From contig JBCCUL010000007.1 of NCBI GenBank assembly GCA_039197065.1, forward strand, positions 186,001 to 250,000: 64,000 bases of DNA, read 5' to 3'. This DNA is from JANQPX01 sp039197065 (GTDB lineage Bacteria > Pseudomonadota > Alphaproteobacteria > Geminicoccales > Geminicoccaceae). Below, one piece after another: positions 18,101 to 26,223 of this stretch. Each line of letters begins with the position of its first letter. The stretch's first letter is position 1. The notes under the pieces are model-generated. The model did no database searches, was not told the origin of the DNA, and worked only from the letters and a program-made list of their open reading frames with translations. The translations under genes were made by a program, and so were the position numbers.

Positions 18101-18158
18101 GACATTCGCTCAACGCAGCGACAGAGGTCCACGTCTTTTCGCCGATTTTCACCTTTTC

Positions 18159-18300
18159 TTAAACCTGCCCGACTAGAACAATCCTTGTCTCGCCGGTCCA
18201 TGCGACCCGGGGAGTCTGAGCCCAGCCCAACCTTCTCCTCGGGCGCATGGATTCCCAGGATCGCATGGACCGGAAAGCCAGTGTGCCAAGGAGGTCTTAA
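18159..18300 (+). repeat. TTAA-ended long-hairpin element, full copy
   Basis: The ends TTAAACC (18159-18165) and GGTCTTAA (18293-18300) are inverted. CCGGTCCATGCGA (18195-18207) pairs perfectly with TCGCATGGACCGG (near 18261-18273). The central loop contains GATTCCCAGG, shared with the 11602-11736 copy. It lies 58 bp upstream of the CoA ligase start, so on the minus strand it would be in that gene's leader if transcription comes from the acyl-CoA dehydrogenase side. Confidence 0.65.
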
Positions 18301-18539
18301 GGAATGGTTATCGGTCATGAATGCTATGGGCTTCTTGTTTTGAATAGCCGAAGACAGTGCATGCCGCTTGCAGCTTGGCTGACGGCTTTCCTGGCAACGC
18401 GGTTGGCCAATGGACTTGGGACGAACGCCTTGGGAATGGTTGTCACGCCCCTGCAACGCCGACGCCGGGATCGACAGGTCACGTCCGAAATGCACGCGTG
18501 GGCGCGTCGATGCAGTAGCCCTGCCGCTCGTTAATTTGG

Positions 18540-19263
18540 TCGTGCCGCGCCAATGGTGGGCATGTTGTCTCGCGGTCAGTCTGTGCGCCAGGCAAGTCGA
18601 TGACGTGGCAAGGCTCCTCGGTGGGATGCTATTGCCGCGCCGACGATGGGCGACACGCGTGGTGTCGGTAATTGGTGCATGACAAGTCGATGACGTGGCC
18701 ACGCCACTCCCTAGGATGGTGGTCGTGCTACATCCTTGGTGGGGATGTCGCCCCGCTTCCATGCGGAATGCCTGACAAGTCCAGGCAGCGGGTATGCCAT
18801 TCCATACCGTGGCCGCGCCGCGCCGATGGTCGGCAAGTCGCCTCGCCTCCAGAACCAACGCCGAACAAGTCAATGACGTGGCCACGCCACTCCGTAGGGT
18901 GGTCGTGCTACATCCTTGGTGGGGATGTCGCCCCGCTTCCATGCGGAATGCCTGACAAGTCCAGGCAGCGGGTATGCCATTCCATACCGTGGCCGCGCCG
19001 CACCGACGGTAGGCAAGTCGCCTCGCCTCCAGAACCAACGCCGAACAAGTCAATGACGTGGCCACGCCACTCCGTAGGGTGGTCGTGCTACATCCTTGGT
19101 GGGGGTGTCGCCCCGCTTCCATGCGGAACGCCTGGCAAATCCGGGCAGCGGATATGTCATTCCATACCGTGGCCGCGCCGCACCGATGGTCGGCAAGTCG
19201 CACCACCTCCAGAACTAACACCGGGCAAGTCAATGAAGTGGCCATGCCACCCACGCCACACAC
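18540..19263. repeat. 180-bp tandem repeat array with degenerate flank
   Basis: Bases 18720-18900 recur at exactly 180-bp offset at 18901-19080 with only a few changes, and again more diverged at 19081-19260. The unit boundary motif TGACGTGGCCACGCCAC stands at 18691, 18874, 19054 and (as TGAAGTGGCCATGCCAC) 19234. Degenerate half-units with CAAGTCGATGACGTGGC near 18595 extend the array leftwards. Because 180 is divisible by three, open frames run through it on both strands (minus 18097-19263, plus 18672-19298), but they look like repeat translations, not proteins. The array fills most of the 1,163-bp gap between the acyl-CoA dehydrogenase stop and the CoA ligase; 18301-18539 holds no recognisable gene. 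Confidence 0.9.
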
Positions 19264-20424
19264 TCACGCGCCGAGGGGCCGGAGGAGGTCGCGGCTGATG
19301 ATGTGGCGTTGGATTTCTGATGTGCCGTCCCAGATGCGCTCGACGCGGGCGTCGCGCCAGAAGCGTTCGACCGGGAAGTCGTCCATCAGCCCCATGCCGC
19401 CGAAGATCTGGAGCGTGGTGTCGGTGACCTTGGCCAGCATTTCGGAAGCGTAGACCTTGGCGCTGGCGATCTCGCGGTTCGCAGGCAGGCCCTGGTCAAG
19501 AAGCCAGGCGCCGGCGAGCGTCAGATAGTCGGCCGCATCTATCTCGGTGATCATGTCGGCGATCTGGAAGCTCACGCCCTGGAATTTGCCGATGGTCTGT
19601 CCGAACTGCTTTCGATTGGCGGCGTAGTCCAGCGCCAGATCGAAGCAGCGGCGCGCGCGTCCGACACACATGGTGGCAACGGTGATGCGCGTTGCGTAGA
19701 GCCACTCGTTCATCACGGCGAAACCGCCATCGACCTCACCCAGCACCTGCGCGTCAGGAAGGCGGCAGCCGTCGAACTCGAGGATCATGTTCTTGTAACC
19801 GCGATGCGAGACCGACTTGTAACCCTCTCGGATCGTGAAGCCCGGCATGCCTCGGTCCACCAGGAAGGTGGTGATCTTTTTCTTCTTGCCCTTCGGCGTC
19901 TCTTCCTCGCCGGTGGCGACGAACACGATCACGAAATCGGCATGTTCAGCGCCGGAGATGAAATGCTTGGTGCCATCCAGCACCCAGTCGGCACCATCGC
20001 GGCGCGCCGTGCACTTCATGCCCCGAACATCCGAGCCGGCTTCCGGCTCGGTCATGGCGAGCGCGTCCATCTTCTCGCCGCGTACGGCAGGCAAGAGATA
20101 GCGCTCGATCTGCTCGCCTTTGCAGGCCATCAGGATGTTCTGCGGGCGGCCGAAGAAATGGGTGAGCGCCATGGAGCCGCGGCCCAGCTCCCGTTCGACC
20201 AGCGCGAAGTCGAGATGGGAGAGGCCGGCACCACCGACGCTCTCCGGAAAGTTGCAGGCGTAGAAGCCTATTTCTTTGACTTTGTCCTTTATCGCCTCGG
20301 CAAGTTCCGGCCGCACGTCTCCGGTTCGCTCGACCTCGTCTTCGTAGGGATAAATCTCGTTCTCGACGAAGTCCCGCACCGTCGAGACGATCATCTCCTG
20401 TTCTTCGGAAAGACCGAAATTCAT
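19264..20424 (-). CDS. Acyl-CoA dehydrogenase, probably gamma-butyrobetainyl-CoA/crotonobetainyl-CoA specific
   Basis: A 386-residue FAD-dependent acyl-CoA dehydrogenase. N-terminal helical domain MNFGLSEEQEMIVSTVRDFV, FAD/CoA blocks AMTEPEAGSDVRGM and DGTKHFISGAEHADF, and C-terminal RKQFGQTIGKFQGVSFQIADM with QIFGGMGLMDDFPVER are all present. The terminal loop reads RIWDGTSEIQR, so the usual catalytic Glu of the EGT position is Asp. The ATG overlaps the stop of the carnitine dehydrogenase gene by four bases (20421-20424). Context suggests interconversion of gamma-butyrobetainyl-CoA and crotonobetainyl-CoA. An unrelated short-chain acyl substrate remains possible. Confidence 0.9.
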   Translation of the reverse strand: MNFGLSEEQEMIVSTVRDFVENEIYPYEDEVERTGDVRPELAEAIKDKVKEIGFYACNFPESVGGAGLSHLDFALVERELGRGSMALTHFFGRPQNILMACKGEQIERYLLPAVRGEKMDALAMTEPEAGSDVRGMKCTARRDGADWVLDGTKHFISGAEHADFVIVFVATGEEETPKGKKKKITTFLVDRGMPGFTIREGYKSVSHRGYKNMILEFDGCRLPDAQVLGEVDGGFAVMNEWLYATRITVATMCVGRARRCFDLALDYAANRKQFGQTIGKFQGVSFQIADMITEIDAADYLTLAGAWLLDQGLPANREIASAKVYASEMLAKVTDTTLQIFGGMGLMDDFPVERFWRDARVERIWDGTSEIQRHIISRDLLRPLGA

Positions 20425-21857
20425 GTGACATATCCCGGCAGTTCGAGATGGGCGGTCTTGGCGACAAGCTCCGCCAATTTTGCGGACACCGTCGGTCCCG
20501 GCTCACAAGAACGACGGGTTTCGAGGCTGACATGGATGAGCAACTGGTTGCAGGTCGCAACGATATCATCACCCCGCTTCATCTGGTGGAAGAGCCGGAG
20601 CTTCTTGCCTTCGCCCTGGACTATGAAGGTGTGGATATGGATAGCTTCGCCAGCGCGGCACTCATCGATGAACGTGGTGTGGGTATCGACCGTGAAATAG
20701 CTCAGCCCCTTGGCGACGTAGTCCGCATCCGCACCGATCATCCCCATGATCGTGTCGGCGGCATCGGAAAAAACCTGGCCATAACGGCTCTCATTCATAT
20801 GACCGTTATAGTCGGTCCAATCGATCGGAACGACGCGCTCCACCGATGTGATCGGTTCATTTCCGACGTCTTGGCTACGCTCGGACCGCAGCCGCGCGTC
20901 ATGCTCGTTCAGCAGCTTGCCAGCACCCCACTCACGCCATTTGAGAGCGCGCATCATGGCGACCAGGTTGTCGTCTCGTACCCTTTCCAGATCGCGGATG
21001 TTGCGACTGCCGGACTGTGCATCTGACTGATCTGCGATCTTCCGTACCAGCGCATCGTCAAGATCTGGAACGTCCATCAGCTTGGTCCAGGGCCATTTCA
21101 GGCAAGGACCGAACTGCTCGATGAAATGCGCCATGCCGTCCTCGCCGCCGGCGATGCGATAGGTCTCGAAGAGACCCATCTGCGCCCAGCGGAGACCGAA
21201 ACCGAAGCGTATCGCGTCGTCGATCTCCTCGGTGGTCGCGACATCGTCCTTCACCAGCCAGAGCGCTTCGCGCCAGACGGCCTCCAGAAAACGATCGGCG
21301 ATATGCGCATCGATCTCCTTTCGGACCACCAGCGGCTTCATGCCGATTTCTTTCAACGTCTCGCTGGCGCTCGACAGGGTGTCTTCATCACCGACCAACT
21401 CGACGAGCGGCAGCAGATAGACCGGATTGAAGGGGTGCGCTACGAAGATCCGCGCCGGATCGGCGGCATTCTCCTGCAGCTCCGAAGGCTTGAACCCCGA
21501 TGTCGACGATCCCACCGGCGTGCCGCCGGGGGCGTGACTTTGGATCTCGCGCAGGACTTGATGCTTCAGCGTCAGACGCTCCGGGACGCTCTCCTGCACC
21601 CAGTCCGCGTTGCAGACCGCGTCTGCCAAGTTCAGCGTGAAGCGCAGCTTCCCTTCGGGGGGCAGCCTGGTCTCGTAGAGTGCCGGCAGCGAGCGGCGCG
21701 CCTGGGCGATCACCTCCTGGACCTTGCGCTCGGCGTCCGGCGCTGGATCGAAGACAGCGACATCCCAGCCGTTCAGCAGGAAGCGTGCCGCCCAGCCGCC
21801 GCCGATCACGCCGCCGCCGATGATCGCGGCGCGACCGCGTGGCCCCTCGCCTGTCAT
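20421..21857 (-). CDS. L-carnitine dehydrogenase fused to a hot-dog (betainyl-CoA) thioesterase
   Basis: A 478-residue two-domain protein. The N-terminal part is an NAD-dependent 3-hydroxyacyl-CoA dehydrogenase fold (AAIIGGGVIGGGWAARF near residues 9-25, SSTSGFKPSELQ, VAHPFNPVYLLPLVELV), which oxidises L-carnitine to 3-dehydrocarnitine. Residues about 334-478 form a 4-hydroxybenzoyl-CoA-type thioesterase (IDWTDYNGHMNESRYGQVFSD). The same fusion is known in Sinorhizobium meliloti carnitine degradation, where the thioesterase hydrolyses betainyl-CoA. The ATG at 21857 overlaps the BKACE stop (21854-21856). The frame is open further to 22097, but that part is Arg-rich shadow sequence over the BKACE gene. 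Confidence 0.92.
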   Translation of the reverse strand: MTGEGPRGRAAIIGGGVIGGGWAARFLLNGWDVAVFDPAPDAERKVQEVIAQARRSLPALYETRLPPEGKLRFTLNLADAVCNADWVQESVPERLTLKHQVLREIQSHAPGGTPVGSSTSGFKPSELQENAADPARIFVAHPFNPVYLLPLVELVGDEDTLSSASETLKEIGMKPLVVRKEIDAHIADRFLEAVWREALWLVKDDVATTEEIDDAIRFGFGLRWAQMGLFETYRIAGGEDGMAHFIEQFGPCLKWPWTKLMDVPDLDDALVRKIADQSDAQSGSRNIRDLERVRDDNLVAMMRALKWREWGAGKLLNEHDARLRSERSQDVGNEPITSVERVVPIDWTDYNGHMNESRYGQVFSDAADTIMGMIGADADYVAKGLSYFTVDTHTTFIDECRAGEAIHIHTFIVQGEGKKLRLFHQMKRGDDIVATCNQLLIHVSLETRRSCEPGPTVSAKLAELVAKTAHLELPGYVT

Positions 21858-22762
21858 CGCGGCGCTCGCTTGGTCAGGCCGAGACGCTCGCGCACGGCAT
21901 CCGGGCCGATGACCTTGGCCCCCATGGCTTCGACGATGGTGACGGCACGGGACACCAGCGCCTCGTTGGTCGCGAGCTGTCCTTTGGCGAGCCAGAGATT
22001 GTCTTCGAGTCCGACGCGCACATTGCCGCCGGCGAGCACGGCGGCGGCGACATAAGGCATCTCGTTTCGACCGAGCGAAAACGCGGACCAGATCCAATCC
22101 GCAGGTACGTTGTTGACCATGGCCATGAAGGTGTTCAGATCATCGGGCGCGCCCCAGGGCACGCCCATGCAGAGCTGAACAAGCGCCGGCTCCTCGAGGA
22201 TGCCGTCGGCAACCAGCTGTTTGGCGTACCATAGATGGCCTGTATCAAAGGCCTCGATTTCCGGCCGCACGCCGAGCTCGGTCATCATCCCGCCCATGGC
22301 CCGGAGCATGCCGGGCGTGTTGGTCATGACGTAGTCGGCCTCGGCGAAGTTCATGGTGCCGCAATCCAGCGTGCAGATCTCCGGCAGGCATTCCGCGACA
22401 TGCGCAACGCGCTCCTCGGCGCTTGCCATGTCCGTCCCCTCGGTCAAAGGAAGCGGCGCTGCTGGCGCGCCGAACACCATGTCCCCACCCATGCCGGCCG
22501 TGAGATTGAGGACCGCGTCGACCTCGGCGTCGCGGATGCGTTCGGTCACCTCACGGTACAGTTTGACGTCGCGTGAAGGGGCGCCTGTCTCGGGATCACG
22601 CACATGGCAATGGACGATCGCCGCCCCTGCTCGCGCCGCCTCGATCGCCGAGCCCGCGATCTGCTCGGGACTGCGCGGCACATGGGGCGAGCGGTCCTGC
22701 GTGGCGCCGGAGCCGGTCACCGCGCATGTGATGAAAACCTCGCGGTTCATGGAAAGCGGCAT
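21854..22762 (-). CDS. BKACE (DUF849) beta-keto acid cleavage enzyme, probably 3-dehydrocarnitine cleavage
   Basis: A 302-residue TIM-barrel enzyme of the BKACE/Kce family, which condenses a beta-keto acid with acetyl-CoA and splits off acetoacetate. The metal-binding IVHCHVRDPETGAPSRD block (about 45-61), the GEV-type strand VLNLTAGMGGD and VRVGLEDNLWLAKGQLATNE near the C-terminus are diagnostic. Next to carnitine dehydrogenase, the expected reaction is 3-dehydrocarnitine plus acetyl-CoA to betainyl-CoA plus acetoacetate, as established for rhizobial homologues. ATG at 22762 or 22750 (MNREVFITCAVTG) are both possible starts. It is the first gene of the minus-strand run; its promoter should lie in 22763-22868. 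Confidence 0.9.
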   Translation of the reverse strand: MPLSMNREVFITCAVTGSGATQDRSPHVPRSPEQIAGSAIEAARAGAAIVHCHVRDPETGAPSRDVKLYREVTERIRDAEVDAVLNLTAGMGGDMVFGAPAAPLPLTEGTDMASAEERVAHVAECLPEICTLDCGTMNFAEADYVMTNTPGMLRAMGGMMTELGVRPEIEAFDTGHLWYAKQLVADGILEEPALVQLCMGVPWGAPDDLNTFMAMVNNVPADWIWSAFSLGRNEMPYVAAAVLAGGNVRVGLEDNLWLAKGQLATNEALVSRAVTIVEAMGAKVIGPDAVRERLGLTKRAPR

Positions 22763-22868
22763 GTCAGTCCTCCGACCAGTGGTATGACCACATCATTCGA
22801 TTCCCGCCGACAACGCACAGACCGACGGCATGCCGCCAGGTTCTGGAGCGATACCAGAAGGCTCCTCC

Positions 22869-22883
22869 GACGTGGCCGCGCCA
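22869..22883. repeat. Palindromic CGTGGCCGCG element abutting a stop codon
   Basis: Read on the minus strand, TGGCGCGGCCACGTC begins directly after the TAG stop of the ABC permease at 22884. It matches the elements at 12917-12932 and in the 18.7-19.3 kb array except for one base in the palindrome core. Confidence 0.55.
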
Positions 22884-23669
22884 CTAAAGGCCGGTTGACG
22901 GCAGGCGCCTTTCCAGCCAGCGAAAAATCACCACCAGCACGCCCGCCAGGATCATGTAGATCAAGGCCAGCAGCAACAGCGGCTCATAAGTTAGAAAGGT
23001 ATCCTGCCTGACGCGGCTGATTACGGCATAGGCGTCAACAACTGTAATGGTTGCGACCAGGGGCGTAGATTTCAGCTGCAGCACGGTCTCACCGCCGAGC
23101 GTCGGCAAGGCGCGATGGATAGCGCGCGGCAGCCAGATGCGTCGGAAAATGGTAAAGCGCGACATGCCATAGGCGCGACCGGCTTCAAGCTCGCCTTTGG
23201 GCACGCCAGCGAAAGCACCGCGCATCACCTCACCTTCATAGGCGGCGTAGGACAAAGTGAGGGCCGTTACGCCATAGGGCCAGGCCGTGCGCAGATAGGG
23301 CCATGCCCAGGTCTCGCGCACCTCCGGCCAAAGCGCGAAGAGCGAGCCGACGCCGTAATACAGAAGCCAGAGCTGCAGAAGAAGCGGCGTGCCGCGGATC
23401 ATTGTGCAGAACGCACGGGCCGGCGCCGCCAGCCACCACGGTCCGGCCGCCTGCGCAAGGCCGATCGGAACGGCGAAGAGAAAGCCGAGCGCGCAGGTCA
23501 CCACCAGGAGCCAAAGCGTGGTCAGGACGCCGTCGAAAAGCTTCGGGCCATATTCCGGAAGCCAATCCCAGCGCATGGCGATGGCCGCCCAGGCGATGAT
23601 CGCAGCACCGATTGCGAGCATGACCACACGATGCGGCTGCATCCAGCGCTCTTCGCCGGCGCCGTTCAC
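22884..23669 (-). CDS. Polar amino-acid ABC transporter permease (HisM/ArtM type)
   Basis: A 261-residue inner-membrane permease with about five transmembrane helices. FDGVLTTLWLLVVTCALGFL (about 39-58) is the typical start of the BPD_transp_1 domain. The ATPase-contact loop is EAGRAYGMSRFTIFRRIWLPRA. IRGTPLLLQLWLLYYG is a hallmark of the His/Glu/Gln/Arg-opine permease family. Its ATG overlaps the stop of the second permease by four bases (23666-23669). No ATPase gene follows: the next gene downstream on this strand is BKACE, 121 bp away across a palindromic repeat. Confidence 0.9.
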   Translation of the reverse strand: MNGAGEERWMQPHRVVMLAIGAAIIAWAAIAMRWDWLPEYGPKLFDGVLTTLWLLVVTCALGFLFAVPIGLAQAAGPWWLAAPARAFCTMIRGTPLLLQLWLLYYGVGSLFALWPEVRETWAWPYLRTAWPYGVTALTLSYAAYEGEVMRGAFAGVPKGELEAGRAYGMSRFTIFRRIWLPRAIHRALPTLGGETVLQLKSTPLVATITVVDAYAVISRVRQDTFLTYEPLLLLALIYMILAGVLVVIFRWLERRLPSTGL

Positions 23670-24397
23670 GACGTTTCCCTGATGCCGCGGCGGGCATAAC
23701 GCTCGATCCGTCTAATGCCGACATTGGAGATCAGCGTCACCATGAGATAAAGGACACCCGCGGCGCAGAAGAAAAGAAAATAGGCTTTGGTGGCGCCCGC
23801 GGACTGGCGCGTGACGAGCGTCAGCTCGCTGAAGCCGACAACCGCGAGGAGAGCCGTGTCCTTGGTCGCGATCAGCCAGAGATTGGCGAGGCCCGGGAGC
23901 GCATGCGGCAGCATGCTCGGCAGCGTGATGCGGCGCATGACCATGATCGGCGACATGCCGTAGGCGCGACCGGCTTCGATCTCGCCAAACGGTATGGCCT
24001 TGATCGCCCCGCGCAGCACCTCGGTCTGATAGGCGCCCTGCACAATGCCGATGACGAAAATGCCGGCCATCAGGCCGCTAATGTCGACAGGATCGTAGCC
24101 GGCCAGCGCCAAGATCCGATTGATCGCGTCCGTACCGGCGTAATAGAGAAGGAGGATGATCACCAGCTCCGGCACGGCGCGGATCAAGGTGGTGTAGGCT
24201 TCCAGAATGTCACGGGTGACGACGCCGCCATAGAGCTTGCCGCTGGCGCCGCCGATGCCGATCAGAAAGCCGAGAAGATACCCGCCGACGGCGATCTGGA
24301 GTGACGCCCACAATCCCTCCAGCAGCACGCCACCCCAGCCGGGCGGGTTGAGCGCGAGCAGATGCCAGTCGGTGAGGCCCAGGATCCATTCAAACAT
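23666..24397 (-). CDS. Polar amino-acid ABC transporter permease (HisQ/ArtQ type)
   Basis: A 243-residue permease paired with the one downstream. The family helix block LLEGLWASLQIAVGGYLLGF (about 26-45), IRAVPELVIILLLYYAGTDAI and the coupling loop EIEAGRAYGMSPIMVMRRITLPSML are present. It forms the heteromeric channel with the HisM-type partner and receives substrate from the binding protein encoded 55 bp upstream. The divergent neighbours handle arginine-like substrates, so cationic amino acids or their derivatives are the likely cargo. Confidence 0.9.
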   Translation of the reverse strand: MFEWILGLTDWHLLALNPPGWGGVLLEGLWASLQIAVGGYLLGFLIGIGGASGKLYGGVVTRDILEAYTTLIRAVPELVIILLLYYAGTDAINRILALAGYDPVDISGLMAGIFVIGIVQGAYQTEVLRGAIKAIPFGEIEAGRAYGMSPIMVMRRITLPSMLPHALPGLANLWLIATKDTALLAVVGFSELTLVTRQSAGATKAYFLFFCAAGVLYLMVTLISNVGIRRIERYARRGIRETS

Positions 24398-24452
24398 GAG
24401 ATAGGCCTGAGCGACATGGGCCGACCGGCATGGCCGACTGCATGGTCAGGCG

Positions 24453-25217
24453 CTACTCGCCATAGATGTCGAAGTCGAAATACTTCTTGGTGATTTCGTC
24501 ATAGGTGCCGTTCTCGCGCATCGCGGTAATGGCCGTGTTGAACGCCTGAAGCCGATCATCACCTTTGCGCATACCGATGCCGATTCCGGGGCCGAGCACC
24601 TCGTTATCATGGGCGACGGAACCGGCAACCTCACAGCAGCCGCCGTCCGCCGACTGCATGAAGGCATCGAGAGCGAGCGAATCGGCGAGCGTCGCATCGA
24701 CCCGTCCGGCAACCAAGTCCTGATTGGCTTCGTCCTGCGTCTGATACTGGCGGATTTCGGCATCGCCGAAATGCTTCGCCGCATAGTTCTCGTGAATGGT
24801 CGAGACCTGCACCGCCAGGATCTTGCCGGCCAGACCTTCGGCGTCGGGTGTGATGCCGGAGCCCTTGGCGGCCACAACATTGGCGGGCGTGTTGTAGTAT
24901 TTGTCGGAGAAGTCGATCGTCTTCTTGCGCTCTTCGGTGATCGACATGGAGCCGATGATCGCGTCGATCTTGCTTGAGGTCAGTGCCGGAATGATGCCAT
25001 CCCAGGCGACCGGCGTAACCTCACATTCGAAACCGGCCTCCGCACAGACGGCGCCGATGAAGTCGATCTCCCAGCCGGACCAGTTGCCGGACGCATCCGG
25101 GCTGGTGAAAGGCGGATAGGGTTCAGCCCCGATACCGACCTTGAGCGCTTCGGCGTTGGCCGAGGCCGAAACGGCAAGCCCCGCAGTGACAACGGCGGCA
25201 ATGATGCTCTTCTTCAT
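24453..25217 (-). CDS. Polar amino-acid ABC transporter substrate-binding protein
   Basis: A 254-residue periplasmic binding protein (SBP_bac_3). The signal peptide covers residues 1 to about 22 (MKKSIIAAVVTAGLAVSASA, cleavage near ANA-EA). VGIGAEPYPPFTSPDASGNWSGWEIDFI, ITEERKKTIDFSDKYYNTPAN and the GRVDATLADSLAL block are canonical for the lysine/arginine/ornithine/histidine group; EIDF supplies a typical ligand contact. The gene starts 100 bp from the divergent DDAH-like gene, implying a shared control region. Arginine, methylarginine or a related guanidino compound is the inferred ligand; carnitine is less likely because the carnitine genes form a separate unit. Confidence 0.9.
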   Translation of the reverse strand: MKKSIIAAVVTAGLAVSASANAEALKVGIGAEPYPPFTSPDASGNWSGWEIDFIGAVCAEAGFECEVTPVAWDGIIPALTSSKIDAIIGSMSITEERKKTIDFSDKYYNTPANVVAAKGSGITPDAEGLAGKILAVQVSTIHENYAAKHFGDAEIRQYQTQDEANQDLVAGRVDATLADSLALDAFMQSADGGCCEVAGSVAHDNEVLGPGIGIGMRKGDDRLQAFNTAITAMRENGTYDEITKKYFDFDIYGE

Positions 25218-25317
25218 CTTGAGTGCTCCCTCTCCATATCCTTCGATTTATTGATTGCATCCTCGCGTGTCATGCGTAATTATTCAAGCGTATAATTTCG
25301 ACAAAACAGGATCTCAG
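25218..25317. promoter_or_regulatory. Divergent promoter region between ABC importer and DDAH operon
   Basis: This 100-bp AT-richer gap separates two divergently read operons. It should hold both promoters and probably the operator of the TetR encoded at 26220. AGGA at about 25308-25311 is the ribosome-binding site for the DDAH gene. I see no long perfect palindrome in it, so no operator can be named. Confidence 0.5.
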
Positions 25318-26223
25318 ATGACGTCCGCAGCAGCATCAAGCGTTTCGTACACCTATGGTTGTCAAACCATGGCGACCCCTTTGAAACGGGTGCTGATGCG
25401 ACGACCCGGGCCAAGTCTGCTCGGCGCAAGCGCGGATGACTGGCATTACGGCGCCGACTTCGATGCCGAGCGAGCAATTTCTCAATACACGGTCTTCGCA
25501 GGGCTGATCGAGGATAGCGGTGCGGAAGTGCACTGGCTTCGGGACGAAGATGACGGGCTTGCGGACGCGATGTTCACCCATGATCCGTCGCTCGTCACCG
25601 ATGACGGAGCCATTTTGCTACGCATGGGCAAAGCCCGCCGAGAGGCCGAGCCATCGCTTCATGGGAGAGTTTACGAGGCGCTGGACATTCCCATCCTTGG
25701 AAGGATCGAAGCACCTGGCCAAGTCGAAGGCGGGGACTGCATCTGGGTCGACGAGACCATGCTTGCGGTCGGTCGCGGCGTACGCACCAATCAAGCCGGC
25801 ATCGAGCAGCTCCAGGCGATGCTCGAACCGAAAGGCGTCATCGTCAGGGGCTACGACCTTCCTCTCTGGCAGGGTTTCGGTGCCTGCCTCCACTTGATGT
25901 CGATCATGTCGCCGCTCGCGGAAAAGCTTGCTCTTGTCCACGCTCCTCTTTTCCCGGTCGCATTCTGGCGCCTCCTGGAGGAACGGGGTTATCGCCTCCT
26001 GGAAGCGCCTCTGGACGAGTTCGAACAGTCCAACGGGCTGAACTTGAACGTGCTGCCGATCCGTCCGAGCGACCTGATCATGGTCGACGGCTTTCCCAAG
26101 ACGAAGGCACTCATGGAGGCTGCAGGCTGCACGGTCAGCACCTTTAAAGCCGATGCTCTCTGCATCGCTTGCGAAGGCGGGCCGACCTGCCTGACCCGCC
26201 CGATCCTGCGTGTGACGACATGA
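25318..26223 (+). CDS. Dimethylarginine dimethylaminohydrolase/arginine deiminase-family hydrolase
   Basis: A 301-residue guanidino-group-modifying enzyme (penta-repeat GME fold). The substrate-binding FTHDP (86-90), EGGD (137-140), the catalytic His in CLHLMS (His192) and the nucleophile Cys291 in ACEGGPTCLTRP are all present. Members convert methylated arginines to citrulline plus methylamines, or act as deiminases or amidinotransferases; at 301 residues it is shorter than a classical arginine deiminase. I chose the ATG at 25318 with AGGA upstream rather than the longer frame from 25255, which crosses the promoter. It overlaps the TetR gene by four bases, in one operon with arginine transaminase-pathway genes. 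Confidence 0.88.
   Translation: MTSAAASSVSYTYGCQTMATPLKRVLMRRPGPSLLGASADDWHYGADFDAERAISQYTVFAGLIEDSGAEVHWLRDEDDGLADAMFTHDPSLVTDDGAILLRMGKARREAEPSLHGRVYEALDIPILGRIEAPGQVEGGDCIWVDETMLAVGRGVRTNQAGIEQLQAMLEPKGVIVRGYDLPLWQGFGACLHLMSIMSPLAEKLALVHAPLFPVAFWRLLEERGYRLLEAPLDEFEQSNGLNLNVLPIRPSDLIMVDGFPKTKALMEAAGCTVSTFKADALCIACEGGPTCLTRPILRVTT

Noticed and set aside
16394..18343. 649-residue plus-strand frame opposite the CoA ligase
   Set aside because: Long antisense frames are expected in GC-rich genes; the minus strand has the full CoA-binding/ATP-grasp architecture.
18097..19263. 388-residue minus-strand frame through the tandem array
   Set aside because: It is a translation of the 180-bp repeats (period divisible by three) plus the hairpin element, with Arg/His/Cys/Thr-rich, low-complexity composition and no family resemblance. 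The plus-strand frame 18672-19298 is equally open.
18680..19263. CRISPR array
   Set aside because: The units are 180 bp and nearly identical throughout, with no alternation of short repeats and unique spacers and no cas genes.
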